Positions 1 through 8,690 of a DNA stretch of 64,000 nt are shown piece after piece (position 1 is the stretch's first letter; each line of letters begins with the position of its first letter). A program made the translations under genes and the position numbers. Origin of the DNA: an uncultured Eubacteriales bacterium. GTDB taxonomy: Bacteria > Bacillota > Clostridia > Oscillospirales > Acutalibacteraceae. The notes below the pieces were generated by a model. It saw only the letters and a program-made list of their open reading frames with translations, had not been told where the DNA came from and made no database searches. The stretch is taken from the NCBI GenBank assembly GCA_934489895.1, contig CAKSST010000005.1, forward strand, positions 44,975 through 108,974, in the 5' to 3' direction.

Positions 1-448
1 ACAACAAAAATACAACATTTGCAACCAAAACTGCGCCTAAAATATAAATATTTGAGAGTTCTGTTTCCTTAAAAGGTATTGATACGGCAAAGTTTAACAT
101 AAAAAAAGACAGCGCTGCCGCGGCATTAAAGCACAAATGTTTAAATGCCACGCACAAAGCTGTGTTTTTTATTTTTTCTATAACCGCTTTCAAAATGGGA
201 TAATACCCCAAAAAACAAACAAAAAGCACCTTGGAATAAGGCTCGGCAAACAGCAGCGCAAAAACCGCTGTAACCAAAAAGGTTAAAAAAGCCTTTGTTT
301 TTGAAAGCTCTATAACAGGAACCACAAACAAAACGCCCGCAAGCGCCGCGCTTGCATAAGTAATATAAGGAATGTATGAAGCCAACATAACAACACTTGA
401 AAGCGCAGCAATAGCCGCACAAAAAGTAATTGATTTAACCGGTTTCAC
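1..448 (-). CDS. Polytopic membrane protein of unknown function, 3' part outside window
   Basis: Reading from a GTG at 448 gives 149 codons with no stop up to the window edge, so the gene continues beyond base 1. The start follows GGAG with about 7 nt spacing. The visible protein is strongly hydrophobic, with several probable membrane helices separated by short loops. A central motif, FLGYYPILKAVIEKIKN, resembles a conserved loop I associate with small clostridial membrane proteins, but I cannot name the family. An ATG-started ORF at 141-422 on the same strand is a different frame of this gene. Function is not assigned. Its stop codon cannot be seen. Confidence 0.6.
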   Translation of the reverse strand, partial: MKPVKSITFCAAIAALSSVVMLASYIPYITYASAALAGVLFVVPVIELSKTKAFLTFLVTAVFALLFAEPYSKVLFVCFLGYYPILKAVIEKIKNTALCVAFKHLCFNAAAALSFFMLNFAVSIPFKETELSNIYILGAVLVANVVFLL

Positions 449-469
449 CAAAATCACTCCTACACCAAT

Positions 470-1072
470 TTAACAACAGCGAATAAAATCTCCGCCCATA
501 CATTCACAACAACAGTCTGCACAGTAAAGCGATGTGCAAACATCACAAGAATTACAACTTCCGCCCATATTGCCATTTGAACGGTACGGATTATTTCCAT
601 AACTATTTTGACTTTGAATACGGGCAAACGCCTCGCGATACTCAGGATTTGTTGGGTCCATACGGCAAGCCGCCGCAAAGCTGGTATAAGCCTGATCTAT
701 CCAGCCGCGTTTATATTGAACAGTACCGTTAAGAAAATACCATTCGGCATTACGGTTGCCTACTGCAACGCCGTCAAGCAGCTCCTGCGCCTGCTCAATT
801 TTGTTCTGCGAAATTAAAGAACGAATATCCGCAAAGGGTGAATTTGCATTGTTATAATTTGTATTGTAAGAATTACCCCGGTGCTTTCTTTCATTAACTA
901 TCTGATCATATGCCGCATTAATCTCACGCATTTTTTCTCCCGCTAGGTCTGATAACGGGTTATCCGCATAATTATCGGGATGATACTTTTTTGCAAGCTC
1001 CCTGTATGCTTTTTTTACCTCGTCGTCACTTGCGTTGCGTGACACGCCTAAAATTGAATAAGGATCTTTCAT
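470..1072 (-). CDS. J-domain protein with TPR-like region and cysteine-rich tail
   Basis: The 200-residue protein starts with a J domain (about residues 4-65) carrying the HPD motif that stimulates Hsp70/DnaK ATPase. A TPR-like helical pair follows (about 110-155), starting WYFLNGTVQYKRGWIDQA. The tail from about residue 170 has roughly ten cysteines in CxxC and CC clusters (SCNSCDVC, CADCCCEC, RCC). It lacks the Gly/Phe linker and zinc-finger order of true DnaJ, so it is a specialised co-chaperone rather than the housekeeping one. The start has AAGGAG upstream and overlaps the stop of the DUF5685 gene by 4 bp, so the two are translationally coupled. The tail may bind metal (inference). Confidence 0.8.
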   Translation of the reverse strand: MKDPYSILGVSRNASDDEVKKAYRELAKKYHPDNYADNPLSDLAGEKMREINAAYDQIVNERKHRGNSYNTNYNNANSPFADIRSLISQNKIEQAQELLDGVAVGNRNAEWYFLNGTVQYKRGWIDQAYTSFAAACRMDPTNPEYREAFARIQSQNSYGNNPYRSNGNMGGSCNSCDVCTSLYCADCCCECMGGDFIRCC

Positions 1073-1893
1073 ATTTCGGTTAGCTCCTTTTCCATAGTAT
1101 CCTCTAATCCCACATAAAGAATATTACCTAAAATATCCTTAAATTTTTTAATATCTAACAGCTCAAATGCCGCTCTTGCACGGGTTATGCAAAAAGCTAA
1201 ATTTGCCCTCGCCCTGCTTTGACAATCCTCGCTGTCGCTAAGCGGATTGTATCTGCCTTTTTTAGTATCTTCTTTAAAGTCACAAACTGCATCCATTATA
1301 TATACCCATCTGCCGATTTTTTCGCCAAGCTCATAAAGGACACGGTCATCACCGTAAGAGTTATGCGCAAACAGTTTTGCCAAAAACTCACCCGACGGAG
1401 CTGCGGCAAGGTCTAAGTCTTTACAGTTTTTCGCTTCCAGAGCCGATTGCTTTTGCATATACTCTTGTGCGGCATCGGCAACGGCGGGATATTTTTTTGC
1501 TGCCTTTTTATAGGAAGGAGCAAAAAACGGCTTTGTTAACATATAGCCAAACCGCTTTATTCCCCGCTCATCCTTTATATTATCATCAATTTTGTGCTTG
1601 GTGAGTATTACCAGTGCGGCTGCGGGCAGCTCCATACTGCTGTTGCAATCTTTACAATAAGTACATTTTTTCAAAAAATTGCAAACACAAGCCTTGTGCT
1701 CGGTTCCCGCAAAGCCCTCCTGCTGTGACATTATAAGCAAAGCCAAAAAAGTAAAATCATAACTTAACATTAAACGTGCAGCAAAACCGTACTCTTTCCC
1801 CAAAAAACGACACAAAGAGCAGTAAACCGCTTTGTACATTTCATATTCTTTTACCTTAAGCTCAGGCTTTGATGCCCGCACATATCCAAACAC
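1069..1893 (-). CDS. DUF5685 family protein
   Basis: The 274-residue protein begins at GTG 1893, with GGAG 7 nt upstream. The N-terminus (MFGYVRASKPELKVKEY, then YCSLCR near residue 27) is typical of the clostridial DUF5685 family. Two further cysteine groups near residues 70-85 (CVCNFLKKCTYCKDC) could coordinate a metal. The rest is helical and rich in short charged segments, with a DAVCDFKEDTKKGRYNP motif near residue 205 reminiscent of helical-bundle prenyltransferase-like folds; that comparison is weak. It is coupled to the downstream J-domain gene, suggesting the two act together. Biochemical role unknown. Confidence 0.75.
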   Translation of the reverse strand: MFGYVRASKPELKVKEYEMYKAVYCSLCRFLGKEYGFAARLMLSYDFTFLALLIMSQQEGFAGTEHKACVCNFLKKCTYCKDCNSSMELPAAALVILTKHKIDDNIKDERGIKRFGYMLTKPFFAPSYKKAAKKYPAVADAAQEYMQKQSALEAKNCKDLDLAAAPSGEFLAKLFAHNSYGDDRVLYELGEKIGRWVYIMDAVCDFKEDTKKGRYNPLSDSEDCQSRARANLAFCITRARAAFELLDIKKFKDILGNILYVGLEDTMEKELTEI

Positions 1894-1966
1894 GGCAGTT
1901 CTCCAATAATGTTTTTATATATTTTAGCCCAAAATTTGAACACAGTAGTTAATAATGTGTAAATAG

Positions 1967-4807
1967 TTAAAGTATTTCCTTTAAAAATTGTCCCGTATAT
2001 GACTTTTTACACTTTGCCACCTGTTCAGGTGTACCTGTGCAAACCAACTTGCCGCCCTTGTCGCCGCCCTCAGGACCCAAATCAATAATATGGTCGGCAG
2101 ATTTTATAACATCAAGATTGTGTTCTATAACCACCACAGTATTGCCTGCATCAACAAGCAAATTCAAAACATTTATAAGTCTGTGAACATCGGCAGAATG
2201 TAAGCCGGTTGTAGGTTCATCAAGAATATAAACCGTCTTGCCTGTACTGCGTTTTGAAAGCTCAGTTGCAAGTTTTACTCTCTGCGCTTCACCGCCCGAA
2301 AGGGTTGTTGCAGGCTGACCCAATTTAATATACCCCAGACCGACATCAAACAAGGTCTGTAAACGGCGCTGTATTTTGGGGATGCCGCCAAAAAAGCTTA
2401 GCGCTTCTTCAACGGTCATCTCAAGCACCTCATAAATATTTTTGCCTTTATATTTTACGTTAAGAGTTTCACGGTTGTACCTCTTGCCACCGCAAACCTC
2501 ACAAGGAATGTAAATATCAGGCAAAAAGTGCATTTCTATTTTTATTATACCATCGCCCTCACAAGTTTCGCATCTGCCGCCGCGCACGTTAAAGGAAAAG
2601 CGTCCTGCGTTATATCCCTTTGCTTTTGCATCCTTTGTTTGTGCAAACAACTCTCTTATATCATTGAACACACCTGTGTATGTGGCAGCGTTTGAGCGCG
2701 GTGTTCTGCCAATGGGCGCTTGGTTTATATCAATAACCTTATCAGCATTTTCAATGCCGTCTATACCGTCGCAATCTCCCTGAATATGCCGTGCTCCGTT
2801 AAGCTTAACCGCAAGCTTACTGTACAAAACATCATTAACAAGCGATGATTTACCCGAGCCCGAAACACCTGTTACACAAACAAACTTGCCCAAGGGTATT
2901 TCAACATCTATATTTTTTAAATTATGCTGACGGGCGCCGTGTATTATTATACTTTTACCGTTGCCCTGCCTGCGTTTTGCGGGCACCTCAACCGCTTTGC
3001 GTCCTGTAAGATAATCACCTGTAATGGACTCTTTGCAGTTTTCAATATCCTGCAATGTTCCTGCGCAAACCACTTTTCCGCCGTGAATGCCGGCACCTGG
3101 ACCTATATCAACAATATAGTCCGCTGTACGCATTGTGTCTTCATCATGCTCCACAACAATAACTGTATTACCCAAATCACGAAGCTGGCACAGGGTTTTA
3201 AGCAGCTTGCTGTTATCGCGCTGATGCAAGCCTATACTTGGCTCGTCAAGAATATACACAACGCCCATAAGCGAAGATCCTATCTGGGTTGCCAGCCTTA
3301 TACGCTGACTTTCACCGCCCGAAAGGGTGCCTGAAGAACGGGACATTGTAAGATAATCAAGACCTACATTTTTTAAAAACTGCAAGCGCGAATTTATCTC
3401 TTTTATAATAGGCTCAGCAATTTTGCGGTGACTGCTTGAAAGCTCAAGGTTTTCAAAAAACAAAATTGCGTCATCAACCGCCAAATCACTAACCTGTTTT
3501 ATATTTTTGCCGCCTACGGTTACCGCCATTATTTCTTTTTTAAGTCTTCCGCCGCGGCAGGTGGGGCAGTTATGCTCTGCCATCTTCTGCTCAATCTCGT
3601 GACGGGAAAATTCACTTGTAGTTTCTTTGTAACGACGTTCAAGATTGTTTATTACGCCCTCAAACTCGGCATAATATTCTCCGCCGCCCCAATCAGAGTT
3701 GCGGGAAAACTTTATTTTTTCACCTTTAGAGCCGTATAAAATAATATCTTTTATATCTTGCGGCAAATCCTTATAAGGTGTATCAATATCAAATCCGTAA
3801 TGCTTTGCAAGACCCTTAAACTGCATCAGAGCAAGCGAGTCATGCTTTTCGCCGTTCCAGCTGCCGCCGCAGCTCCAGCCCATCGCATGAATGGCGCCCT
3901 GCGGCAAGGAAAGAGACGGGTCGGGAATAACAAGAGTTTCTTCAACCTTTAACAAAAATCCAATACCGCTGCAGGTTGGACAAGCGCCCATAGGATTGTT
4001 AAAGGAAAACATAGTAGGCGAAAGATCAGGTATGCTTATTCCGTGCTCTTCGCAGGCATAGTTTTTTGAAAAATGCAATTCCCCTGCATTATCGGTAACA
4101 ACCGTTAAAAGTCCGCCCGAAAGATTTGTTGCCGTTTCAATACTGTCGCTCAGTCTTGATTTTACAGAACCAGACAGTACAAGCCTGTCCACAACAACCT
4201 CTACAGTATGTTTTTTGTTTTTTTCTGGTTTTATTTCTTCAGACAAATCATATATAATGCCGTCAACACGCACGCGGACATATCCTGATTTTTCAGCCGC
4301 CTCTAGCTCTTTTTTGTGCTCGCCTTTGCGGTTTATAACAACGGGTGCAAGTATCTGTAGCCTTGTTCCCTCGTCCAGCTCGCACACTCTGTCAACAATC
4401 TGGTCAACAGACTGTCCTGAAATTTCTTTGCCGCAAACGGGGCAATGAGGGATACCGATTCTTGCAAAAAGCAATCGCAGATAGTCATATATCTCCGTAA
4501 CTGTACCCACTGTTGAACGCGGATTTTTAGAGGTGGTTTTCTGGTCTATTGATATTGCGGGTGACAAGCCCTCAATCAAATCAACATCGGGCTTTTCCAT
4601 CTGTCCCAAAAACATTCTTGCGTAAGAGGAAAGCGACTCAACATAGCGGCGCTGGCCCTCTGCATAAATGGTGTCAAAGGCAAGAGAAGACTTGCCCGAG
4701 CCCGAAAGACCTGTAAACACCACAAACTTGTCACGCGGGATATCTATATCAATATTTTTAAGGTTGTGCTCTCTTGCACCTCTTACAGTAATCTTATCAA
4801 GCGCCAT
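1967..4807 (-). CDS. uvrA: UvrABC system protein A (excinuclease ATPase)
   Basis: This is the full-length damage-recognition ATPase of nucleotide excision repair, 946 residues as usual for UvrA. Both ABC modules are visible: Walker A GLSGSGKSSL near residue 34 and GVSGSGKSSL near 647, each with an LSGGE/LSGGEAQR signature and an ILDEPSIGLH or ILDEPTTGLH Walker B. Zinc-type cysteine pairs are present (CPVC, CPTC, CETC...CEVC). It starts 2 bp after the uvrB stop, so uvrB-uvrA are one transcript. Start ATG MALDKITVRGAREHNLKNI is conserved. Confidence 0.97.
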   Translation of the reverse strand: MALDKITVRGAREHNLKNIDIDIPRDKFVVFTGLSGSGKSSLAFDTIYAEGQRRYVESLSSYARMFLGQMEKPDVDLIEGLSPAISIDQKTTSKNPRSTVGTVTEIYDYLRLLFARIGIPHCPVCGKEISGQSVDQIVDRVCELDEGTRLQILAPVVINRKGEHKKELEAAEKSGYVRVRVDGIIYDLSEEIKPEKNKKHTVEVVVDRLVLSGSVKSRLSDSIETATNLSGGLLTVVTDNAGELHFSKNYACEEHGISIPDLSPTMFSFNNPMGACPTCSGIGFLLKVEETLVIPDPSLSLPQGAIHAMGWSCGGSWNGEKHDSLALMQFKGLAKHYGFDIDTPYKDLPQDIKDIILYGSKGEKIKFSRNSDWGGGEYYAEFEGVINNLERRYKETTSEFSRHEIEQKMAEHNCPTCRGGRLKKEIMAVTVGGKNIKQVSDLAVDDAILFFENLELSSSHRKIAEPIIKEINSRLQFLKNVGLDYLTMSRSSGTLSGGESQRIRLATQIGSSLMGVVYILDEPSIGLHQRDNSKLLKTLCQLRDLGNTVIVVEHDEDTMRTADYIVDIGPGAGIHGGKVVCAGTLQDIENCKESITGDYLTGRKAVEVPAKRRQGNGKSIIIHGARQHNLKNIDVEIPLGKFVCVTGVSGSGKSSLVNDVLYSKLAVKLNGARHIQGDCDGIDGIENADKVIDINQAPIGRTPRSNAATYTGVFNDIRELFAQTKDAKAKGYNAGRFSFNVRGGRCETCEGDGIIKIEMHFLPDIYIPCEVCGGKRYNRETLNVKYKGKNIYEVLEMTVEEALSFFGGIPKIQRRLQTLFDVGLGYIKLGQPATTLSGGEAQRVKLATELSKRSTGKTVYILDEPTTGLHSADVHRLINVLNLLVDAGNTVVVIEHNLDVIKSADHIIDLGPEGGDKGGKLVCTGTPEQVAKCKKSYTGQFLKEIL

Positions 4808-4809
4808 TT

Positions 4810-6771
4810 TTATTGTTTTCCCTCTTTTAATTTTGCTATTCTGTCACGCAGGTACGCCGCTTGCTCAAATTCCAACATAGCTGCCGCCTGCTTCATTTGC
4901 TTGGAAAGCCTTGTAATAAGCTCTTCCCTGTCTTTTTTTGAAAGCTTTGAATCAGACGCGTCGTCAACCTTTTTACCCATACCGATAACATCGTGTATTT
5001 CCTTGATAACGGTTTTGGGTACTATACCGTTTTGTTTATTATACGCCTGCTGAATAGTGCGTCTGCGTTCGGTCTCGGTTATGGCATATTCCATAGAAGG
5101 CGTTACGGTATCGGCATACATTATAACACAGCCCTGAGCATTTCTTGCCGCACGGCCTATTGTTTGTATAAGCGAGGTACCGCTGCGCAAAAAGCCTTCC
5201 TTGTCTGCATCAAGTATTGCCACAAGGGATACCTCAGGCAAGTCAAGTCCCTCACGCAGCAGGTTTATACCGACAAGCACATCAAACTTACCTTGACGTA
5301 AGTCACGTATTATTTCCATACGCTCAACCGTATCAATACCGTGATGCATATAACGCACCTTAATATTGGCTTCTGCTAAAAAGTCGGTTAAGGCTTCTGC
5401 CATTTTTTTGGTTAAAGTGGTCACGAGTACACGCTCGTTCTTTGCGGTGCGTATATTAATCTGCGATATTAAATCATCAATTTGTCCCTCAACGGGCTTT
5501 ACAATAATCTGCGGGTCAACAAGCCCTGTAGGACGTATCACCTGCTCAACCGTTTGAGCAGCCTTACTCTGCTCTAACATACCGGGGGTGGCAGAAACAA
5601 ATACAGCCTGATTGATTTTACTGTAAAACTCATCAAAATCCAAGGGACGATTATCATAAGCGCTTGGCAATCGAAAGCCGTAATCTACAAGATTTTTCTT
5701 TCTTGCCTTATCGCCGCCGTACATACCGCGCGCCTGAGGCAACGAAACGTGTGACTCATCCACAAACAATACAAAATCGTCAGGAAAATAATCAATAAGC
5801 GTAAACGGCTTACTGCCGGGCGGACGGCGTGAAAGCACTCGGGAATAGTTTTCAACACCTTTACAGGTACCAATCTCGCGCAGCATTTCAATATCGTATT
5901 CCGTACGCTGACGTATACGCTGTGCTTCAATCAGCTTACCCTGCTCTGTGAACAATTTTACCTGCTCCTCCATTTCGGCGCGGATTTCATCGATAGCATC
6001 TGTCATTTTATCAGGCGGAACAATATAATGCGACGCAGGATATATTGCAACATGCGGTACGGTCAATTTTGCTTTGCCCGTTACCACATTTATTTCACTT
6101 AAACGGTCAATTTCATCACCAAAAAACTCTATGCGCAAAGCGGTTTCGTTTGCATAGGCGGGATAAACCTCAACAACGTCACCGCGCACGCGGAATTTAT
6201 TACGCGTAAAATTGACATCGTTACGTTCGTACTGCAAATCAACAAGTCGGCGAAGCAGCCTGTCCCGCTCCATATGCATACCGCAACGCAGTGAAATAAC
6301 CATACTGCGGTAATCTATAGGGTTACCAAGGCTATAAATACAGGAAATGCTTGCAACAATAATAACATCACGGCGCTCTGACAGAGCGCAGGTAGCAGAG
6401 TGCCTCAATTTATCAATTTCATCATTTATTGATGAATCCTTTTCAATATAAGTATCAGTTCCCGGTATATACGCTTCGGGCTGATAATAGTCGTAATAGG
6501 AAACAAAATATTCCACCGCATTTTCCGGGAAGAATTCGCGGAACTCCGAGCAAAGCTGTGCGGCGAGTGTTTTATTGTGAGCGAGAACTAATGTCGGGCG
6601 GTTTACATTCGCGATAATATTTGCCATAGTAAAGGTCTTGCCCGAGCCGGTCACACCCAGCAAAACCTGCTCTTTTAAGCCGTTTTTGATACCTTCGGTT
6701 AACTTCTTTATAGCTTCAGGCTGATCACCTGTCGGCTTGTATTTCGAATGTAAAATAAACGTATCCGGCAC
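4810..6771 (-). CDS. uvrB: UvrABC system protein B (excinuclease helicase subunit)
   Basis: UvrB loads onto damage delivered by UvrA and positions UvrC. I place the start at GTG 6771 because it has AGGAG 7 nt upstream and begins with the conserved VPDTFILHSKYKPTGDQPEAI; this gives 653 residues, normal for UvrB. An ATG at 6861 would add 30 unrelated residues. Walker A GVTGSGKTFTMANII, the beta-hairpin region with YYDYYQPEAYIP, the DESH helicase box, SATPG, and a C-terminal UVR motif that contacts UvrC are all present. The 5' 275 bp are repeated just upstream (6978-7252), so transcription from the promoter at 7277-7305 must cross that remnant. Confidence 0.95.
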   Translation of the reverse strand: MPDTFILHSKYKPTGDQPEAIKKLTEGIKNGLKEQVLLGVTGSGKTFTMANIIANVNRPTLVLAHNKTLAAQLCSEFREFFPENAVEYFVSYYDYYQPEAYIPGTDTYIEKDSSINDEIDKLRHSATCALSERRDVIIVASISCIYSLGNPIDYRSMVISLRCGMHMERDRLLRRLVDLQYERNDVNFTRNKFRVRGDVVEVYPAYANETALRIEFFGDEIDRLSEINVVTGKAKLTVPHVAIYPASHYIVPPDKMTDAIDEIRAEMEEQVKLFTEQGKLIEAQRIRQRTEYDIEMLREIGTCKGVENYSRVLSRRPPGSKPFTLIDYFPDDFVLFVDESHVSLPQARGMYGGDKARKKNLVDYGFRLPSAYDNRPLDFDEFYSKINQAVFVSATPGMLEQSKAAQTVEQVIRPTGLVDPQIIVKPVEGQIDDLISQINIRTAKNERVLVTTLTKKMAEALTDFLAEANIKVRYMHHGIDTVERMEIIRDLRQGKFDVLVGINLLREGLDLPEVSLVAILDADKEGFLRSGTSLIQTIGRAARNAQGCVIMYADTVTPSMEYAITETERRRTIQQAYNKQNGIVPKTVIKEIHDVIGMGKKVDDASDSKLSKKDREELITRLSKQMKQAAAMLEFEQAAYLRDRIAKLKEGKQ

Positions 6772-6976
6772 GTTCTCACTCCTATCTTTTTCAATTATTT
6801 TCTGTAGTTTTCTCTCTATAAATTCACTTAAAATTCGCTCGAAAAGTTGGTGAATAGGCAATTACACGAATTTAGGTCACAAATTCATTTGGTTTATATA
6901 GTGTTATTACGTGTTATTTGTGTTGAAAAGCCACTAAAAACGGTATTTTGTCACGGTTTTGGGTGCGAAACTTATA

Positions 6977-7252
6977 TTAGGAAACAAAATATTCCACCGC
7001 ATTTTCCGGGAAGAATTCGCGGAACTCCGAGCAAAGCTGTACGGCGAGTGTTTTATTGTGAGCGAGAACTAATGTCGGGCGGTTTACATTCGCGATAATA
7101 TTTGCCATAGTAAAGGTCTTGCCCGAGCCGGTCACACCCAGCAAAACCTGCTCTTTTAAACCGTTTTTGATACCTTCGGTTAATTTTTCAATAGCTTGTG
7201 GTTGGTCGCCTTTCGGCTTATAGCTTGAATGTAAAATAAGCTTATCAGGCAT
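6977..7252 (-). pseudogene. Truncated duplicate of the uvrB 5' end
   Basis: This 91-codon ORF is collinear, without indels, with codons 1-91 of the intact uvrB (offset 481 bp). From 6978 to about 7190 only two mismatches are visible against 6497-6709. The last 60 bp, covering the first 20 codons, differ at many mostly synonymous sites (MPDKLILHSSYKPKGDQPQAIEKL versus VPDTFILHSKYKPTGDQPEAIKKL). It retains Walker A and stops right after EYFVS at the breakpoint. It has its own ribosome binding site (GGGGCGGG) and the strong promoter. It may make a short peptide but cannot be functional UvrB. Confidence 0.9.
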
Positions 7253-7276
7253 ATTCCCGCCCCTTTAACTATGCTT

Positions 7277-7305
7277 ATTATACGCCAATTATTCGTATAA
7301 ATCAA
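7277..7305 (-). promoter_or_regulatory. Sigma-A promoter of the uvrB'-uvrB-uvrA transcript with overlapping palindrome
   Basis: On the minus strand, TTGATT (7305-7300) and TATAAT (7282-7277) are separated by exactly 17 nt. A perfect 7-bp inverted repeat, TTATACG-N9-CGTATAA (7278-7300), covers the spacer and -10 and looks like an operator. It does not match the Gram-positive LexA consensus. Confidence 0.75.
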
Positions 7306-7352
7306 TTTGTTTTTTCTTTAAGAAAACACTCGAAAAACTGCAAACTATAAGG

Positions 7353-7382
7353 AATGAGTCCGGTACAAATCCCGGACTCATT
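7353..7382. terminator. Inverted repeat, probable terminator downstream of the XRE gene
   Basis: AATGAGTCCGG (7353-7363) pairs perfectly with CCGGACTCATT (7372-7382) around an 8-nt loop. There is no long T-run on either side, so the efficiency is uncertain. It lies between the XRE gene's stop and the uvrB promoter. Confidence 0.5.
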
Positions 7383-7440
7383 TATAAGCGATTTAATATT
7401 TATTTTTATCTGAATTTTGGGGTACACTTTAAATTATCCG

Positions 7441-8067
7441 TTACTTTATCGCTTGATCTTCACCATCATCTTCCTTAGGAATAAAATAACAATTATTGTT
7501 TTCCATGGCCGCAATTTTGCCCTTGGAAATAGCCTGAATTAAAACTCCTATGTCTGGTAAAATATCTTCAGGACAAACCAACTTATTATTTTTGTTTTCT
7601 ATTTCATAATTGTCTAAAATAAGCCGAGCTGTCGCCGCCCTTGATTGCATGCTTGTATGGCAATGAGCCGTTAAAAGCTGAAGCAGAGCATACCAAAAGC
7701 TACCATGATTGCCAGATATAATGTATAATAGCTGTTTCTTCTCAATGTTTGAAGAATTTTTAATCAAACAAATCAGCGCTTCCTCTAAGTCTTTATTTGC
7801 CTCATCGTTTTCGTTCTCGTCAAAAATACAAGGGTAGAAGAATTCAAGAAAGTAATGCATAGGATTAAGTTCCAGTAGCTCGAACCATCTGACTGCCTGA
7901 TACAGATTGGGGGAAGCGATTCCTTTTTCCCAATTTTGAATGGTCTTTTTTGAAACTCCGAGTCCCAAAGCCATATATTCCTGTGATTTTGCCGCGTCGG
8001 CGCGTGATTTCCACCAGATTTTTGAAAATCGAATTGCCTGTTCCACTCTTTGTTTTCCGTCATTCAT
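7441..8067 (-). CDS. XRE-family helix-turn-helix transcriptional regulator
   Basis: Start at ATG 8067 is preferred because AGAGAGG lies about 10 nt upstream and the preceding codons (to 8160) are low-complexity AT-rich sequence. The 208-residue protein has an N-terminal XRE-type HTH at about residues 20-60 (YMALGLGVSKKTIQNWEKG). It is followed by a helical domain with acidic DENENDEANKDLEEAL near 95. No enzymatic or peptidase domain is seen. The C-terminal part probably senses a ligand or mediates dimerisation (inference). A palindrome between the upstream AT-rich block and the start codon suggests autoregulation. It stands alone in an accessory-looking stretch. Confidence 0.75.
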   Translation of the reverse strand: MNDGKQRVEQAIRFSKIWWKSRADAAKSQEYMALGLGVSKKTIQNWEKGIASPNLYQAVRWFELLELNPMHYFLEFFYPCIFDENENDEANKDLEEALICLIKNSSNIEKKQLLYIISGNHGSFWYALLQLLTAHCHTSMQSRAATARLILDNYEIENKNNKLVCPEDILPDIGVLIQAISKGKIAAMENNNCYFIPKEDDGEDQAIK

Positions 8068-8082
8068 ATAAAAATACCTCTC

Positions 8083-8095
8083 TTTACCTAGTAAA
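8083..8095. promoter_or_regulatory. Palindromic operator candidate before the XRE gene
   Basis: TTTACCTAGTAAA is a perfect 5-bp inverted repeat around CTA, 16 bp before the XRE start codon. The same half TTTACCTA occurs again at 8215-8222, inside the same AT-rich intergenic stretch. Autoregulation is inferred. Confidence 0.4.
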
Positions 8096-8251
8096 CCCCT
8101 CGGAAATATTTTTCTACTTTTTTGTAAAAAAAAAGAAAAAAATTTCTCCTGTAAAATCATGAAAGTAAATAAAAATTTTTTTCTATTTTAATTTTTTTTT
8201 GATAAAAAAAATTGTTTACCTAAAATTTTTAAAAAATATCACCCTAGTATC

Positions 8252-8280
8252 CTGACAAGTTTTGCTATTTAAGTTAAAAT
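8252..8280 (+). promoter_or_regulatory. Sigma-A-like promoter for the 99-residue gene
   Basis: CTGACA (8252-8257), 17-nt spacer, TAAAAT (8275-8280), 44 nt before the start codon at 8325. Confidence 0.55.
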
Positions 8281-8324
8281 ATTTATGCAAAGTGCAAAAA
8301 ATAAAGTAAAAAGGATAATAATTT

Positions 8325-8624
8325 ATGTGGGAAATAAAAAAATTTGAGATATCGCATCATTTCAGCAAACTTGAAAATCTGCAAAGCGAAAAAACATTAA
8401 CCTACTCCTTACTCTACAAAGGCGGTAACACTTTGATTAGCCTTAAGGAGACAACATCCGACAAAAAAATTTATGTTGAAAGCTGTCTTTTGCCTGAAAC
8501 AGACTTTGCTTACGCCGAAAACGTTGCCGTTTTAATGTGCGAAAACTGCGTTGACATATACACGTGGAAAAACCTATTAGAAGATATTGGAATTAAATAC
8601 ATAGTAACCGAACCTAATGCATAA
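8325..8624 (+). CDS. Small hypothetical protein, possibly DUF6514-like
   Basis: A 99-residue protein with AAGGATAAT upstream of its ATG. It has no signal peptide or membrane segment. The predicted layout is an N-terminal beta-rich half (LTYSLLYKGGNTLISLKETTSDKKIYVESCLLPET) followed by a short helical C-terminus (CENCVDIYTWKNLLEDIGI). This layout recalls the small clostridial DUF6514 proteins, but the match is from memory and loose. It is monocistronic, with its own promoter and a strong terminator at 8649. Confidence 0.55.
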   Translation: MWEIKKFEISHHFSKLENLQSEKTLTYSLLYKGGNTLISLKETTSDKKIYVESCLLPETDFAYAENVAVLMCENCVDIYTWKNLLEDIGIKYIVTEPNA

Positions 8625-8648
8625 TAAAAATTTAACACTACCCTTTTT

Positions 8649-8682
8649 AAAATACTCCCCGTCAAAATGGGGAGTATTTTTT
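8649..8682. terminator. Bidirectional rho-independent terminator
   Basis: AAAATACTCCCC (8649-8660) pairs with GGGGAGTATTTT (8669-8680) around an 8-nt loop, with A-runs and T-runs on both sides. It serves the plus-strand gene ending at 8624 and the minus-strand gene ending at 8691. Confidence 0.85.
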
Positions 8683-8690
8683 ACAAAAAC

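Noticed and set aside
141..422. 93-codon ORF on the minus strand near the window start
   Set aside because: It is another frame of the membrane-protein gene running from GTG 448 to beyond base 1, which has hydrophobic helices and a ribosome binding site; this ORF has cysteine-rich, non-protein-like composition.
6772..6861. 30-residue N-terminal extension of UvrB from ATG 6861
   Set aside because: Not conserved in UvrB, and a GTG at 6771 with AGGAG at the right distance begins the conserved sequence. A coincidental open frame in the duplication spacer explains it.
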